Source: Amaurobius ferox (taxonomy: Eukaryota > Arthropoda > Arachnida > Araneae > Amaurobiidae). From it: 64,000 bases of DNA. The notes below the pieces were generated by a model. That model saw nothing but the letters and a program-made list of their open reading frames with translations. It had not been told where the DNA came from and did no database searches. The stretch covers positions 9,345,691-9,409,690 of the forward strand of contig OX578145.1 in NCBI GenBank assembly GCA_951213105.1, read 5' to 3'. The position numbers were made by a program, and so were the translations under genes. Shown here one piece after another: positions 45,084 through 56,924 of this stretch (positions are counted from its first letter, which is position 1; each line of letters begins with the position of its first letter).

Positions 45084-46385
45084 AAAATGAAGTTTTCACT
45101 CAATTTCTTTTTGTTAAAAAGAAATTCGTTCGAATCAACGTTTCTAATCTCACGTCCACGTTCCTTTTAAGTTCCAGAAAAAAAGGAACGACGTTCCTTA
45201 ACATTCACATTTGTGTTCAATGACGCCACGAGCTTTTAAAAAATGGCCCAAACTTATCGTTTTTTATATTGAAAGATACAAACAGGTGAATAGGTTAAGG
45301 GGTACGCAATTTGTCTCTTAAACTTATATTTATCCATTACATGCATTTCATTTTGCATTTTCTTAAAATTTTATGTAAAGTAGGCTGATTTATTATGAGA
45401 TTAATGGAGTTTATGCTTTTAGTTCTGTTCCGCGATGCCTCCAGTTCCGAGATGGCTCCAGATGTATGCCTCCGGAGATCAAGCTTTTTACAGGTTATAT
45501 TTCTGTGTATTATATAAAAATATGAAATTAAGCTCAAACTGCTGTCGGAATTAATTGACAAAAGTTTATAAAATGTATCCACTGGTTTCAGAGGCTAAAC
45601 AGACTTCTCAAGAATAAAGATAGCAACCTCAGCAGCAGAAATCGGACGCATGTGAACAGACGCTTGCTTACCCTTTGCTAATGCGGTTGCTCTTTCTTTA
45701 TATCCTAATAGTCTTTTTAGCTTTTGAGGCCATCATGTTATTTCGTTTCAGCCTAAAATAAACGATGCCAGGTATAGCCTGGCCAGGGTCTGAAATGGAA
45801 GGTTGATGAAACAGTGGCAGAACAATGCTGAATTTCGTTTCCCCTGGAAAACGAAATTTCCCAAAACTTAGTCATGATTTTACGGCCGAAACGATTTTTA
45901 TGAATAATTTTCTAAAAATGGCGTCCACGTCATGACGGTCAAAAAATAATTTCCTAAAAATGATGGCTATGTTTTTACGGCCAAAAATAATTTTACAGAT
46001 CATTTCTTTAAATTTACGGCCGCATCATTACGTAACTAAAGTCATAAAAGGTTTCGTCTCTGACAGATTTCGTCACTTTATTTACGGCATCTGCGGATTT
46101 TCTTAATTAGAATTAAAAATGTAAGCATTGAATAATATTTATTTTCAGAAAATTCTATTGGACGCAGATATCATTTCAGTACGGGTTCCCGTAAAGCAAA
46201 AGATAATTTGGGAAATTGTTTAATATTATTAATATATAGTGAACTGAGGAATCCATGCTTGAGCAAATTCCGTAAAGGCTGATTTCCTTTGTACTTCTCT
46301 CAAGAATTTGTTTTTTCGAAAGGAACGTTGAAAAGAACGTGAACGTCATGTCAAAATCCGAAAAAGTTTGAAATGAGTTCCATTC
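45084..46385. other. No gene seen; repeated TTTTACGGCCG words
   Basis: Between about 45880 and 46025 the string TTTACGGCC occurs several times among AATAATTTTCTAAAAATG-like words, suggesting a decayed tandem repeat. No gene was recognised. Confidence 0.4.
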
Positions 46386-46420
46386 AGAGTTCCGTTTCTT
46401 TTTTTTCGAAACGGAACTCT
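46386..46420. repeat. Perfect hairpin, 13-bp arms with T-rich loop
   Basis: AGAGTTCCGTTTC (46386-46398) faces GAAACGGAACTCT (46408-46420) around TTTTTTTTC. A weaker relative (AGGAACGACGTTCCT) lies near 45185-45200. Confidence 0.9.
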
Positions 46421-46733
46421 TTCCGTTCCAACGCTCCGAAAAAAGGAACGCATTTTGACACAACACTGCCAATTATTTGTATATGGCTAATGTGTGTTAA
46501 TATGTACTATTTTAATACCATGTACATCTAAAGGGTCGTTCCAATTATTTTATTCCACACACCCCACCCTTTAATATATACCACCACCTATCGTTCCGAG
46601 AATAATTGTTTTGCTTTGTTGTTTGCTGGAAATAATATTCGAATCATTCGAGTTCTAATGATGCAAATGACTAAGAATTCAATTTAATTCTCGTTTTTCA
46701 TAGAATGTACCTACACAAATTTTCATATCGGTA

Positions 46734-48740
46734 TACAGGGTGTCCCAAAACGATTGAAACGCGCTTTAATTCTGTATCTGTTGGAGATAAGTAAGCAATG
46801 TAAATTGCAAAAATGTTGAAAGTAAGGTAGAAAATAAGACTATATTATTGAAATAGTCCTATTAATTTTCAAAAAGTTAGACTTTTTAACACTTTACAAC
46901 AAAGTTCAAATGTGTTTATGACTTTGCTCATTCTGTCTGTCTGTCTGTCCGTTAGCACGATAACTGCCGTGAAAATGACTTAATCAAAATGAAATTTTAG
47001 TATGTTGTTTAGATGGTCTGTAAGACTTATGGGAATATAAATGAATAATATCACCCAATCAGTTTCGGATTGAACCCGGGTTGAAAAAATGAAATACATT
47101 GAACCCTATGGGACCTAATTTTTCAAACATTTTTTAAGCGGATTTAAAATTCACAAATTGCTTCGAAAATTTTAGGTAATATTCAAATTATTCCATAAAA
47201 TATATAAAAAAAATTTCAGCAAAATATATTCAGTAGTTTTTTAAATAAAAATTAAAATAATAATTGCATCTCTTATATGAAGCGATCACGTGACCATGAT
47301 ATAAAAAGATCGCGTGACTCTTTGAAACAACGCAATGACAATATATTTGAGTTTAAATGATCATCCAAATTTGATTATTTCTACAACGAAGCCTATTTTT
47401 CACTTACGTAAAATGTAAACAGCAAAATATGTAGGATGAGTTGTATAAGAATTGCTGTATTTCTTTAATGCAAAAGTATTTAGCTCATGGAGTCTGCATA
47501 GCTAATATAAATGAAATATTCATTGATTTTACAAAGAGAGGGACGATTTTTTTCGATGAAGTTTTAAGCATAGAGTTTAATTACTTGTAGCTCCATAGTC
47601 TTAATTTTTAAATAAAATAAATTATTATAGTATTGTGATGAATGCAATGCTGCTTTTATAGAAAGAGCCAGACGTGTTTTTTTGTCTATGATGTCATTTG
47701 AGTGAATGTGAGTTGTTTTCGATGAAGTTTTCAAATATAATAATTATTGTAGTATTATGATGATTTAAAAATATTACCGAGGAATGTATCGCATTTTAGA
47801 GATGTTTAAACCACTCAATTTATATTTCAATGCCGTCCTTTGAATGAAGTTCATTTTTTTCGATGAAGGTTTAAGTTTTCAAATATAATAAATTAATGTA
47901 GTATTGTGATAAGTTTTAAAATATTACTTAGGAATGTATTGCATTTTAGAGCTGTTTAAATAAAATTGCTTTGAAGTTGGAAAGTGTTTCATAATCAATG
48001 CTTTAAGCATGATTGATCTTTTTGTTAAATTTTTATACGACCCTCTTGGACAAATTTGGTCAATCAAAAAAAATTTTATTTTTAATGCAACAAGATCATT
48101 AAAAGAACCGCATTATCTGTATCTTTAAAATTGAGCGAGTTATATTTAATTAAAAATTGAACATTGTGAATGGGGACCCTATATCAAATTAAAAATGCAA
48201 ATGTGTGACATATCACAAAAAAGATAAAACTGGATGATAATACATAGGATACCCAACCGCGTAATGAGTGCCACTGCTTTATATGATCTCTGTCTGCGTA
48301 ATGCTTTATTTAGATGCATTTGTGATAACAAATTTGGATATTAGCGTATTTTGGATCTAAACAATTTCCATCGTCCATTTGTTTATGATCCTTATTTTGA
48401 CAGATGAAATAGCCTTTCACATGGTACGGAAAAGTGGCATAAGTCAGATTTTTTCCTTTATCATAATTCAGTTGATTTTAAAAATACAGATATGCGGTTT
48501 TTTTTTTAATGATCTCGTTGCGTTAAAAATAAAATTTTTCTGATTGACCCAATTTGTCTAAGGGGGGGTCGTATAAAAATTTAAAAAATGCAATTTTTTT
48601 TAAAATGAATGGGAGGACCATTTCATTAACGTAGTCTTATTTCCTACCTTACTTTCAACAGTTTTGCAATTTACATTGCCCACTTATCTCCAACAGGTAA
48701 AGAATTAAAGCGCGTTTCAAGCTTCTTGGGGCACCCTGTA
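46734..48740. mobile_element. TA-flanked MITE with ~260-bp TIRs, interrupted by family D copy C
   Basis: The ends TACAGGGTGTCCCAAAACGA (46734) and CACCCTGTA (to 48740) are flanked by TA at 46732-46733 and 48741-48742, as in Tc1/mariner-like insertion. The inverted repeats run about 150 bp at 46734-46885, then, beyond the nested insertion, about another 110 bp from 48029. Their mates lie at 48740 down to about 48480. Without the insertion the element is about 870 bp and has no transposase. Confidence 0.88.
46890..48024 (-). mobile_element. Family D (TTAA-type) element, copy C, nested, intact TTAA TSD
   Basis: The 1135-bp insertion begins CACTTTACAACAAAGTT and ends GATTGATCTTTTTG. It is bordered by TTAA at 46886-46889 and 48025-48028. 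Removing it restores continuity of the host MITE arm with its opposite arm. TTAA duplication is the piggyBac hallmark, but the ends are not the usual CCC/GGG, so superfamily membership is tentative. Imperfect inverted ends AACACTTTNCAAC are visible. It is non-coding. Confidence 0.85.
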
Positions 48741-48966
48741 TAGATACGTTCTTTCTTCCCCATCCCAGACACACGTGCGCACACAACCACACACAGACTG
48801 ATATATTTCTAAAAATGTTCGAAATAGGTTTAGGAGGTTTTTAAACGTACGTGTTTGTCGAAAGTCAAAATTTCGAGGACGTTCCCTGTTCAGAAGTTTA
48901 AGAAAGTAAACATTCAATGACGATATCACTGACCCAACCATTTTAAGCTGGATTACGCTCCACTTA

Positions 48967-49020
48967 GAGCAGCGGTTCCCAACCGTTTTTGATGAGCGTA
49001 CCTCTTTACAGGTCGTTTCC
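48967..49020 (+). repeat. Solo hAT-type end
   Basis: CAGCGGTTCCCAACCGTTTT is a typical hAT terminus of the CAG..GGTTCCCAACC kind. No inverse partner was found within the next kilobase, so the element is truncated. Confidence 0.5.
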
Positions 49021-49889
49021 CTAAATCGTACTCATATAAAATATTTGTTAAGGAACCGTGATGTCGAATTTACTTGTCTTAACTTTAAATCAACGTTAAA
49101 AACAATCTAATTTATAATGTGGATAAAGAGCATATATTTATGTTCATATCTTAAAAAATAAATATAATTATAAAATATACTAAATCTTAGAGGAACTTTG
49201 CGGTCCAGTAAAGGTCACTTTGCGGAGTTTAAGATTTACCGATTACCAGGTATTGATTATAGGCGTATAGACAGGATCTAGGAGCGGGGTATGGACGAAT
49301 AGATGACTTAATATGCCGGATTCATTTTTCCTGTATTTTAACCCTATGGAGAACTAATGTGTTTACCCCACCCCCTTAGGGTCTCAAAAAGTCATCATTA
49401 CTCAAAATTACTTACAACCACGACAGAAGATACCGGGACAAAGCAATCTCAATCCACTCTGACCACGGCATCTATAAACAATTGAGTTAAATATTTGATT
49501 AAGGTTAAAACTTCGACAGGAATCGAAATCGAATGTCTTAAATTCAATTTTCATAAAGCTTGCAGCCGAGTGAGTGAGTCCTAACTCATTGGAATCGGAT
49601 CCGAGCAAATCACTCTTACGGATAACTATTTGATTTCGCGCCACATTTGGACCGAACGAAATGTTTTCTAAGACTGTTTCACGGGGATGTAGCCCCCCCC
49701 CCCCCCTGTTCGATTCCGTGGGGGCACCCCTCCCCCCAGTTCTGTTCTTTATCCACGCCGAGCATCTCCTGAATGGTGTTTAATGAATTACACCGCATCG
49801 CTTCGGATCAGAGCTGGGCTCTACAAGGGACTCTTTGGAGTGTGAGCGATTCGTCCTCAATGAATCGTTCCGCGGAGGGTGTCGGTAAA

Positions 49890-49964
49890 TACAGGGTGCC
49901 CGAGGACGCTTTTCACGCCACTACAAGCACCCGTCAAAACAAGACTCATTCTGGACACCCTGTA
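49890..49964. mobile_element. 75-bp mini-element with TACAGGGTG/CACCCTGTA ends
   Basis: TACAGGGTGCCC (49890) and GGACACCCTGTA (to 49964) are inverted, with 75 bp overall. The flanks share AAT (49888-49890 and 49964-49966 overlap the termini by one base), so the exact duplication is ambiguous. This would be one of the smallest possible MITEs of the CAGGGTG group. Confidence 0.6.
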
Positions 49965-49974
49965 ATTCAAATCC

Positions 49975-50522
49975 CAGTGGCGTGTGTGCATGGATCAAAT
50001 CGCGTGACTTTCTCATCCCTCCTCCTCCCCCCTCCGCGCGCGCGAAAAAAGGCCCCGCCCCCCTGGAGCCCCTCCCGGGCGCTGCGCGAACGCTTCATTG
50101 GTCAGCCAAATTGAAGCGTGGAGGCAATCGATGGGACGTTTCCATGGAAACGGGAGCGGAGTGGGGATCGAACGTTTGCTCCCCCCGACCCCCTCGAGAC
50201 GTACCCAAACATCTCCGAGGGTGCGATTCCAGAAGGGGAGTCGAGCGCGGACCTAAAAGAGAGCGGTGCAGAATTTCACACCACTCTGAACGCTTTTTTC
50301 CCCCTGGCGAAGGATTCAGCTTTGTTTACATTTTTTTATTTCCGGTCCTTGGTTTACCCTAATTTTTGGCGAGTGCTGTTTTGTTTCTCGTTCTCTCGCA
50401 ACGGAGGGGGTGGACAAGCACCAAGGGATCGTCTGCGTGTAACCATCACCCACCCACATGCAAATTGGCTTGCGCGGCGTTGATGTCACGTTAGCGGTGA
50501 GTGCAGCTTCGTCTCTCTTTAG
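49975..50522 (+). promoter_or_regulatory. GC/CpG-rich island: candidate promoter and first exon
   Basis: This is the most GC- and CpG-rich stretch of the window. It contains a GC box CCCCGCCC (50053-50060), an inverted CCAAT box ATTGG (50097-50101), an octamer ATGCAAAT (50458-50465) and a CRE-like TGATGTCA (50481-50488). It ends at a strong splice donor TTTAG|GTAAGT, with the junction at 50522/50523; a second donor GCG|GTGAGT lies near 50495-50500. I infer the start of a host gene transcribed rightward with a non-coding first exon. Long frames on the plus strand (for example 49982-50362) are probably only an effect of GC content. Confidence 0.45.
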
Positions 50523-50528
50523 GTAAGT
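50523..50528 (+). promoter_or_regulatory. Candidate 5' splice site GTAAGT
   Basis: This is a perfect donor consensus directly at the right edge of the GC-rich island. Composition falls back to AT-rich after it, as expected at an exon-intron border. Confidence 0.4.
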
Positions 50529-50859
50529 TATTTCTCCATTCTTCAAACGAACTCCGTCCTCTGTTTGTTTATGTCGGGTGTGAGCCACTCGTTTCTTTTT
50601 TTATTTGTTTTATTTTATATGCAGCCCTTGACACTCGCTTTCTGCGAAATGAAAAACTTTTAAGTTGGCCTCAAAAAGAAATTGAAATAGTTTTTTTTTT
50701 TTTTTTTACACCCTATCAAACCCCTCTTCACTGAACCATAGATGGTTACCATCTGCATCTCATTTTCCGCATCCTATTGTATTATCACGCTTCCTGTCAT
50801 GACTGAAAACATGACCCCACAACTCACCTTCGTAGGCGTACTCCCATCAGTAGTGTATC

Positions 50860-50975
50860 AACTACGTCAAATGTGACGTCATACGAAGACAAACTCAGAT
50901 ACACCACGTGACATCACGAGACGTAATGGTAGGGATTTGCAACATGTCCAATGCAAATGACGTGCGACTACCTGT
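50860..50975. promoter_or_regulatory. Cluster of CRE, E-box and octamer motifs
   Basis: The stretch holds a full CRE TGACGTCA (50874-50881), a half-site ACGTCA at about 50864, an E-box CACGTG (50905-50910), GTGACATCA, ATGACGTG and a second octamer ATGCAAAT (50951-50958). It lies 350 bp inside the predicted first intron, consistent with an enhancer. Chance clustering is possible. Confidence 0.35.
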
Positions 50976-52685
50976 ATTAAGCGGCTACCTCTATTAAACG
51001 AAATGTTATTCCAGTCTGGAATTTTCACTCTACATATACAATTCTCGGTATTAAGCGACCACCCCGTCGTAACTTTTTCTGCGCACAGTGGCCAGGCACC
51101 TTGGACAGGTTTCAGCCTAGTTGAATGTGTCTTCCATTTACACGATATAAATAGTAAATAACTTTTGAAATCATCCTTTTTGTCAATATCAAAATAAACA
51201 GTGCTTTATGAATGATTTCGGGCTGTTTATGTAGAAAAATAGTTTTTTTTTTTTTACATATGAAATGATTAGCTATGTAATAGGAGTAGCGAGATGTATT
51301 AAACAAACTTCAATTTTCTTTTAATGTCACAAATGAAAACCACCATTTAGAATGACACAGGAGATAAAAGGGTAACGTTAGAGGTGACAGCAGTGATCCA
51401 CGAGCCATTTTAAAAGTTGATTTGTATCAATGGTCACTTTCAAACGCTGGTGGGAAAAAATAGGATTTCGACTCGTTTCTAATTTAAAAAGCATTAATGT
51501 CTTAAAAAATCTTTTTGTTTTCATTCGAATTCAAAACAAGGTCGTTTAATATAAAAATAACAACTCTACGGTTTTTTTATTTTTAAATGGGTACTAACTG
51601 AAAGGGGTTTATTTTCCGGACACTGCAATATTTTCTTAAAATGGATACATACGAGTATGTTAGTACGTACGCTTTGATAGATGAGAGCGGAAACAATAAA
51701 GCACTGCCCTTTTATTTTATGATCTGGAGTCACGTGGTTAAGCGATGGCACATCATTTCATTCACAACTGAATGGGTGGGTATGTTGGTAGCTTCTCTAA
51801 AGATTTTTCATATTGACTTTCGATATCGGATGAATAAAATGTGAATGCAATCGAGTCCTATTCAGATGAAAGCTAGATGGGAGGGGGGGGGGAGGGGTTA
51901 TTTCAGGAAAGAGATCCATGCTAGCAAAATATAGATGATTGTCATGAATGACATTTGCGCAGTAATTGCATATCTCCATGCTAAAAAAAAGCAAACTCAT
52001 TGCGTGATCTACCGATTTTCATCTGGACTACCTTATGGGTGGGTGGTCAACATCTTAACTACTTAACCCTAGAGTCCCTTAACCCCAAGTGGTTTGCAAA
52101 TAGGTCAGAATAAGTTTTATTTCAATATTAAGCAATTGAAAAATTCTTACTCGCATTTGGTAAATATTAGTAGAATTAAGAATGAAATAAGCACAAAATA
52201 AAACACAGTAAAACTATAGTTTGTAACGTGTACAAAATATATATACAAATGAATTACAATATTAAATAATATATTATCTATCTTCTCTTTCTTCTTGAAT
52301 GTTGAAAGAGACGGAAAGCTGAGCTTTAATAAATAAAGCTATAAAGCTTTAATTCTTGAAATGTAATGAATAAGGTATAAAACGAGACTTGTTCTTCTGA
52401 AGACGAACATGTCAACCAATATTTTAAAATATTAAAAGGTTGCTATTGCACATTAAAATTTTCATAATAAAAATGGAAAAATAAACATCCGATTTCATAA
52501 AGGCTTTGCATACGCATTTTATATGGGGAAGACATAATTTAATACTAGGTTGTTATATGTATAAATTTGATATTGATTAAGCGATTCAATTAAGTAAATT
52601 TTCATTCCACTGCTACTAAATAGTATTAAAATATGCAGTATTTTATCATATCAAAGATGTATTTATTATTACGGATATTTGATAT
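50976..52685. other. No gene seen
   Basis: TATTAAGCGACCACC-like wording at about 50976-51066 resembles ends of pogo-like elements, but no pair was found. The rest is AT-rich, with a 10-G run at 51883-51892. Confidence 0.35.
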
Positions 52686-53330
52686 TACTTGTCCTATAAT
52701 ACATAGGTGAAGTATTGGAATCGGGTAGAAAATCGCAACTCGAGTTTTTGAAGGATCTACACATTTTAGGACTTTTAGAACACGATAAAACTATTTTTGG
52801 CGAAAAGTCTGTGTCGGTCTGTGCAATATATGTATCCACTTTAATTCAAAAATGTATAAAACCAATTTCATAAAATTTTATAGATAAGTTATCTGTGGGT
52901 GACCCTGAGGCTGATTCGATTTTAGTACGATTCGGGATAAAAAGGACCTGCCTTTGTTTTGCAAATTGGCCAGCAAAAATCGTTAAAATCTAAAATAAAA
53001 AATAAAAGGCAGCCTATGTTCAAATATATCCATTAAATGCTTATTTTATACGTAATTTTTGACGATGAAAATAAGAACAACCCCACTACTTTAAGACTAA
53101 GATATTTTAGTCTTTTTACATTTTTGCTACGCCGCTTTTGAAAATACGCCTAGTTATCAATGAAAACGAAAATTGAATTAAAAGTGCCAATTTGGCGTTA
53201 TTTCAAATAATAATACATACGTGTTGTTTTGTGCAAATAAACTCAATTTAATGAATGACTTAGTAAATAAAAGATAAACTGAATTTTGTAGGGAAAGTCT
53301 CGTGCTGCCTACATCAGATTATTTTTTTAT
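52686..53330 (+). repeat. Dispersed repeat family A, copy
   Basis: It has a shortened palindrome start (TACTTGTCCTATAATACATA), conserved GGATCTACACATTTTAGG and GCTGCCTACATCAGATT landmarks, and no long microsatellite. Confidence 0.8.
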
Positions 53331-53806
53331 ACTGCAAGGAGTTGAAATATTTTTGATAAAGTAAGATGAAAATAGGTACATGGTGATCACAGGAGACCCC
53401 CATTCAAAGTGAGCTCTATTTGCAAAACAATTGTGACAGATAGCTTAAAAAAAACATAGCTCAAATGCAAAATCTCAGAAAAAGTACAGAAAAAAAAAAC
53501 ATTAATAAGGGTATCATTACTTATTTGTTTACGCTATGCTTTAACGAAGATTTTATTTTTTAGCTGTATTTTTTAGATGGTTGAGAGATTTGTTTGAAAG
53601 AAAATTTAATTATACCAATCCATTTCAAATATCCTTCTGAAACCAATGCATAGGCAAGGTGATGTGAACTTTGTGTTTATACGTCCATTTTTCCATTTTC
53701 ATGCTCTTTGAGGGGTTGTGATAATAATTGTAAATGAAGATGGGTGAGCCCTTTCATAATCAACAGCCTTTTAAGTTTCCTTTATATATTGTTTTGCTCA
53801 TTCGAT

Positions 53807-54430
53807 TACTTTTCCATACTATGTAATACAGTACAGAGAAAGTATTGTTTTGACGAAAATTTTCGGATTCGAGATTTTGATGTCGATATGTCTTGGGGCC
53901 TTCTGAACACGTTTCGACTATTTTGGAACGATGTCCCTTTGTCTGGGGGTTGATTTTTTATGTACACGATAGTGGCTACAAATAATGATGGATTTCCACG
54001 AAATTTTATAATCGACTTTGTCATCCAAAAATCTAGAATTAGATAGATTTTTTTTAATTCGAAATATATTCGAAATTTAATATTTTTTGAACATAGCAAC
54101 ATAAGACACATTTTGACATAAACATGCATAAAAAGAGTTATTGATGGCTCAATGGTCACGAAACTTAATAGTTTTAATCATTATTTGGAAAAATAAAAGC
54201 GATATAATTTTTTTTTGTTCGTGACGTCATGAGCCTCCCTTGGGGGGCAAGTTGCCCCCACTCCCTCAGGGGATACATTGTCAAGTATGGTATCCATCGA
54301 AATATGTTTTCAAGCTCTTTAAAATCAAGGGTAACCCGCTATAATTGTCATCACGATACCGATTTTTCAAATTTTTTCTTGTAAAATTTGAAAGAAGAAA
54401 AAATCTACTTAAAAATGGATTCCGGTATGA
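53807..54430 (+). repeat. Dispersed repeat family C, copy
   Basis: It starts TACTTTTCCATACTATGTAA, a palindrome-like end as in families A and B. It contains GAACACGTTTCGACTATTTT and GGGGGGCAAGTTGCCCCCAC (a perfect hairpin at 54244-54262) and ends AATCTACTTAAAAATGGATT. Confidence 0.75.
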
Positions 54431-55353
54431 CAAAATCGAGTTGAGTCACATTCATTTAATTTTTTATTCAATTTAATATACAATTGCATTGGCTTCATTA
54501 TGTCAATGGCTGAATTGTTAGTTATTCTCTCTTGCATTAACCTTTGTGCTTCTCACCTATGAATCAACATGTTTAGTGTTATGTGTGTGTCTCTATAAGA
54601 ATGTATTTGTAAAAATGTAGATATTCCATAGACGTTCCAAGAAAGGTAGAATCGAAGCCATTGTAACTCTAGAGATGTAGACATGTCTTCATTATAGGAT
54701 AGATTGAAAGGTTCATTTCCTTAGAGTTGAGTTCCAGATGAAGGGTCTGCTAATGACGTAATGACCGGGAATGGAAAAGGGGTGGGAGCCATTGGGGTGT
54801 TCCATTCATTCGACAAAAGTAATGGGGGCGGGGCATAATACACGAATTCTCTCCACAGGGCTATAACAGACTTCTAGAGCCAAGTTCTCTTTATGCATAA
54901 AGTTTTTTCTACCGTGAGTCATATAGTTTCGCGTGACAATCTGGCCATACTTTCTATTGAATTCATCTTATATATACGATGAGTGATATTGGCTCACTGA
55001 TAAAGGGGCCTATCCTACAGACGAAAGTAGAAACACGATACCTTGCATACACGTGGGACTCGACCCATAGGTGATGAGAAACTTCTCAAATTTTAGAAAT
55101 GTGTTTGAAAAATGTAACATTCTTTAAATTTTTTGTTCCAGCATTTTTCCAGATAACTCGAGAGTGACTTGACAAAATTCATTTTTATACCGCTCTGCCC
55201 AGAATAAAATAAAATACAATTTCTAAATTTTCTCTTTAATTTTTTTACATTTTCCTAAATTTTCTGAATAAAACCCTATGAATGTACAACAACCGTTCTT
55301 GATATTATAGCACGCTTTGACTTCCTAAACTTATTTCGAGCATTTTATAAAAA
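54431..55353. other. No gene seen; isolated GC box
   Basis: A perfect GC box, GGGGGCGGGGC, lies at about 54824-54834 in AT-rich DNA. It has no other promoter context that I can see. Confidence 0.35.
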
Positions 55354-55412
55354 GTGTGTGTGTATGTGTGTGTGCGCGCGCGCGTGTGTGTGTATATGTG
55401 CGCGCACGCGCA
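55354..55412. repeat. Alternating purine-pyrimidine tract, candidate Z-DNA
   Basis: GTGTGTG passes into GCGCGCGCG, back to GTGTGTGTATATGTG and again GCGCGCACGCGC. That is almost 60 bp of unbroken alternation, with CG steps that favour left-handed DNA. Confidence 0.85.
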
Positions 55413-56179
55413 TTTTCCAGCAATTTTTATGATTAAAATTCGAATGATTCGAATTTGAACGTTTTCCTAACAATAATTCCTATGGAAAGCAATAATTATT
55501 ACCGGATTAATGATGGTAGTATACAGAGAAAATTGGTAATTAGAACAACTAAGGAAGAATGTGAATGGCGAAAAAATAGTTTTTACGAACACAGATAAGC
55601 CAAATACATTCATCGGCTTCATTGGGCTATTGCCAACTTGAAGAAGAGAACTTTTAAATAATTTTTAATGAATTTTTATAAAATATTAAAATTAAAAAAT
55701 AATATCTTGAGTAAGAAATCTGAATACGATATACATATTTTTTTCATCCTGGTAATAATTGTGATACATATAGAGATAAACACTGAGGAATATTATTGTA
55801 CGGGAGTCCAGCAGAGACTCACACACCTCAAAAAAATTTCTAGCCGCTATTGCTGCATTTTGTAACTATGCAGCTAGCTGCAGGATAACCCGATACCTAA
55901 TGAAATTTTGGAAAAATTACCATTTTTATCTGGGTACCCAGGCAATCACCCAATAAACATAAACACCAACGGCCTTCGACAAGAAACTTTCAGTTACAGA
56001 AACTCTGAAAAGCTATGTTTGCTCGCATTTTAGACCGAAATGAAAACTCTTTTTCGATATACTAAATTTTTTATTTTTAAATGCTTGGAATTAAGAAATT
56101 TGAATTATTTCTAAAGTTCTGAAAATAAATGAACTTTACAGGCTTACGTTATTTTAATAAAAATAAATCTATCTCCTAA

Positions 56180-56770
56180 GTAAAGTATTTGCGAAAGAAA
56201 TCGTGAGATATATATATATATATATAAATTAAAATAACAAATACGAAAGTGCAGGAGTGCACATCAGTAAACACAGTATCAAAGCGCGGGGAATATAATA
56301 GCGTGCATTTAATAGCAAAAGGCAACGAGGAAGGGCTGGAAAAGCAGAGCACGGAGAGGCCAGAACAAGGAAAATACATTAAAGAATAGTATATCTTCCA
56401 GAAACGTCTTCAGGGGCATATTTTAGACAGATATACTAAAATCCGTTGTTTCTATGATTGCATAAAAACACGTGGTTAAAATTTTATGCAATCTGTGCCC
56501 AACAACGGAATAAACGAGAGTAACACAAAAAATACAACCTTAAAACATAAAAAACCACATAATCATAAAAAAAAATATAACGCATAAAGGCACAAACATG
56601 CAATAAAGAATTGCAACTCACAAGTCTGAAGGTCGCCAGCGTAAATAAACTGCATGGGAGTCCACCACGTGCACCAGCCTGAATGCTCACCACGGGAAAT
56701 ACCCCGTTGGAATAAACCGGACCAGATAAAGTGGAAGTAGTTGTACATAATATCGGTGAAACAAACCCAA
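56180..56770. other. Possible retroelement flank; no intact gene
   Basis: This lies downstream (minus strand) of the RT fragment at 57028-57345. It includes a minus-strand CCTGAAGACGTTTC (about 56407-56420) that resembles the start of the hammerhead-like cores but lacks stem II and GAAA. Frames here have no recognised domain. Confidence 0.35.
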
Positions 56771-56924
56771 GAATTAAGAAATTAGCCGAGAAGTGACCAC
56801 TATTATCGAAAACGTTTAAAGTATGGATAACGCTGTTTTTTGGAGCCGTAGCCTGTTTTTGTTTTATTTGCTTTTTAGATCCGCCTTAACTGCTTTATGA
56901 GAGTTTTAAACTTTTTCTTTACCC

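Noticed and set aside
49773..50483. Three overlapping plus-strand frames of 113-126 codons
   Set aside because: GC-rich DNA lacks stop codons by composition. The frames overlap each other and show no domain. The segment fits a promoter/first exon better.
54824..54834. Promoter from an isolated perfect GC box
   Set aside because: It has no supporting elements, no GC island and no splice donor nearby.
56398..56425. Third hammerhead-like core
   Set aside because: The minus strand has CTGAAGA, but neither a stem II hairpin nor a GAAA follows.
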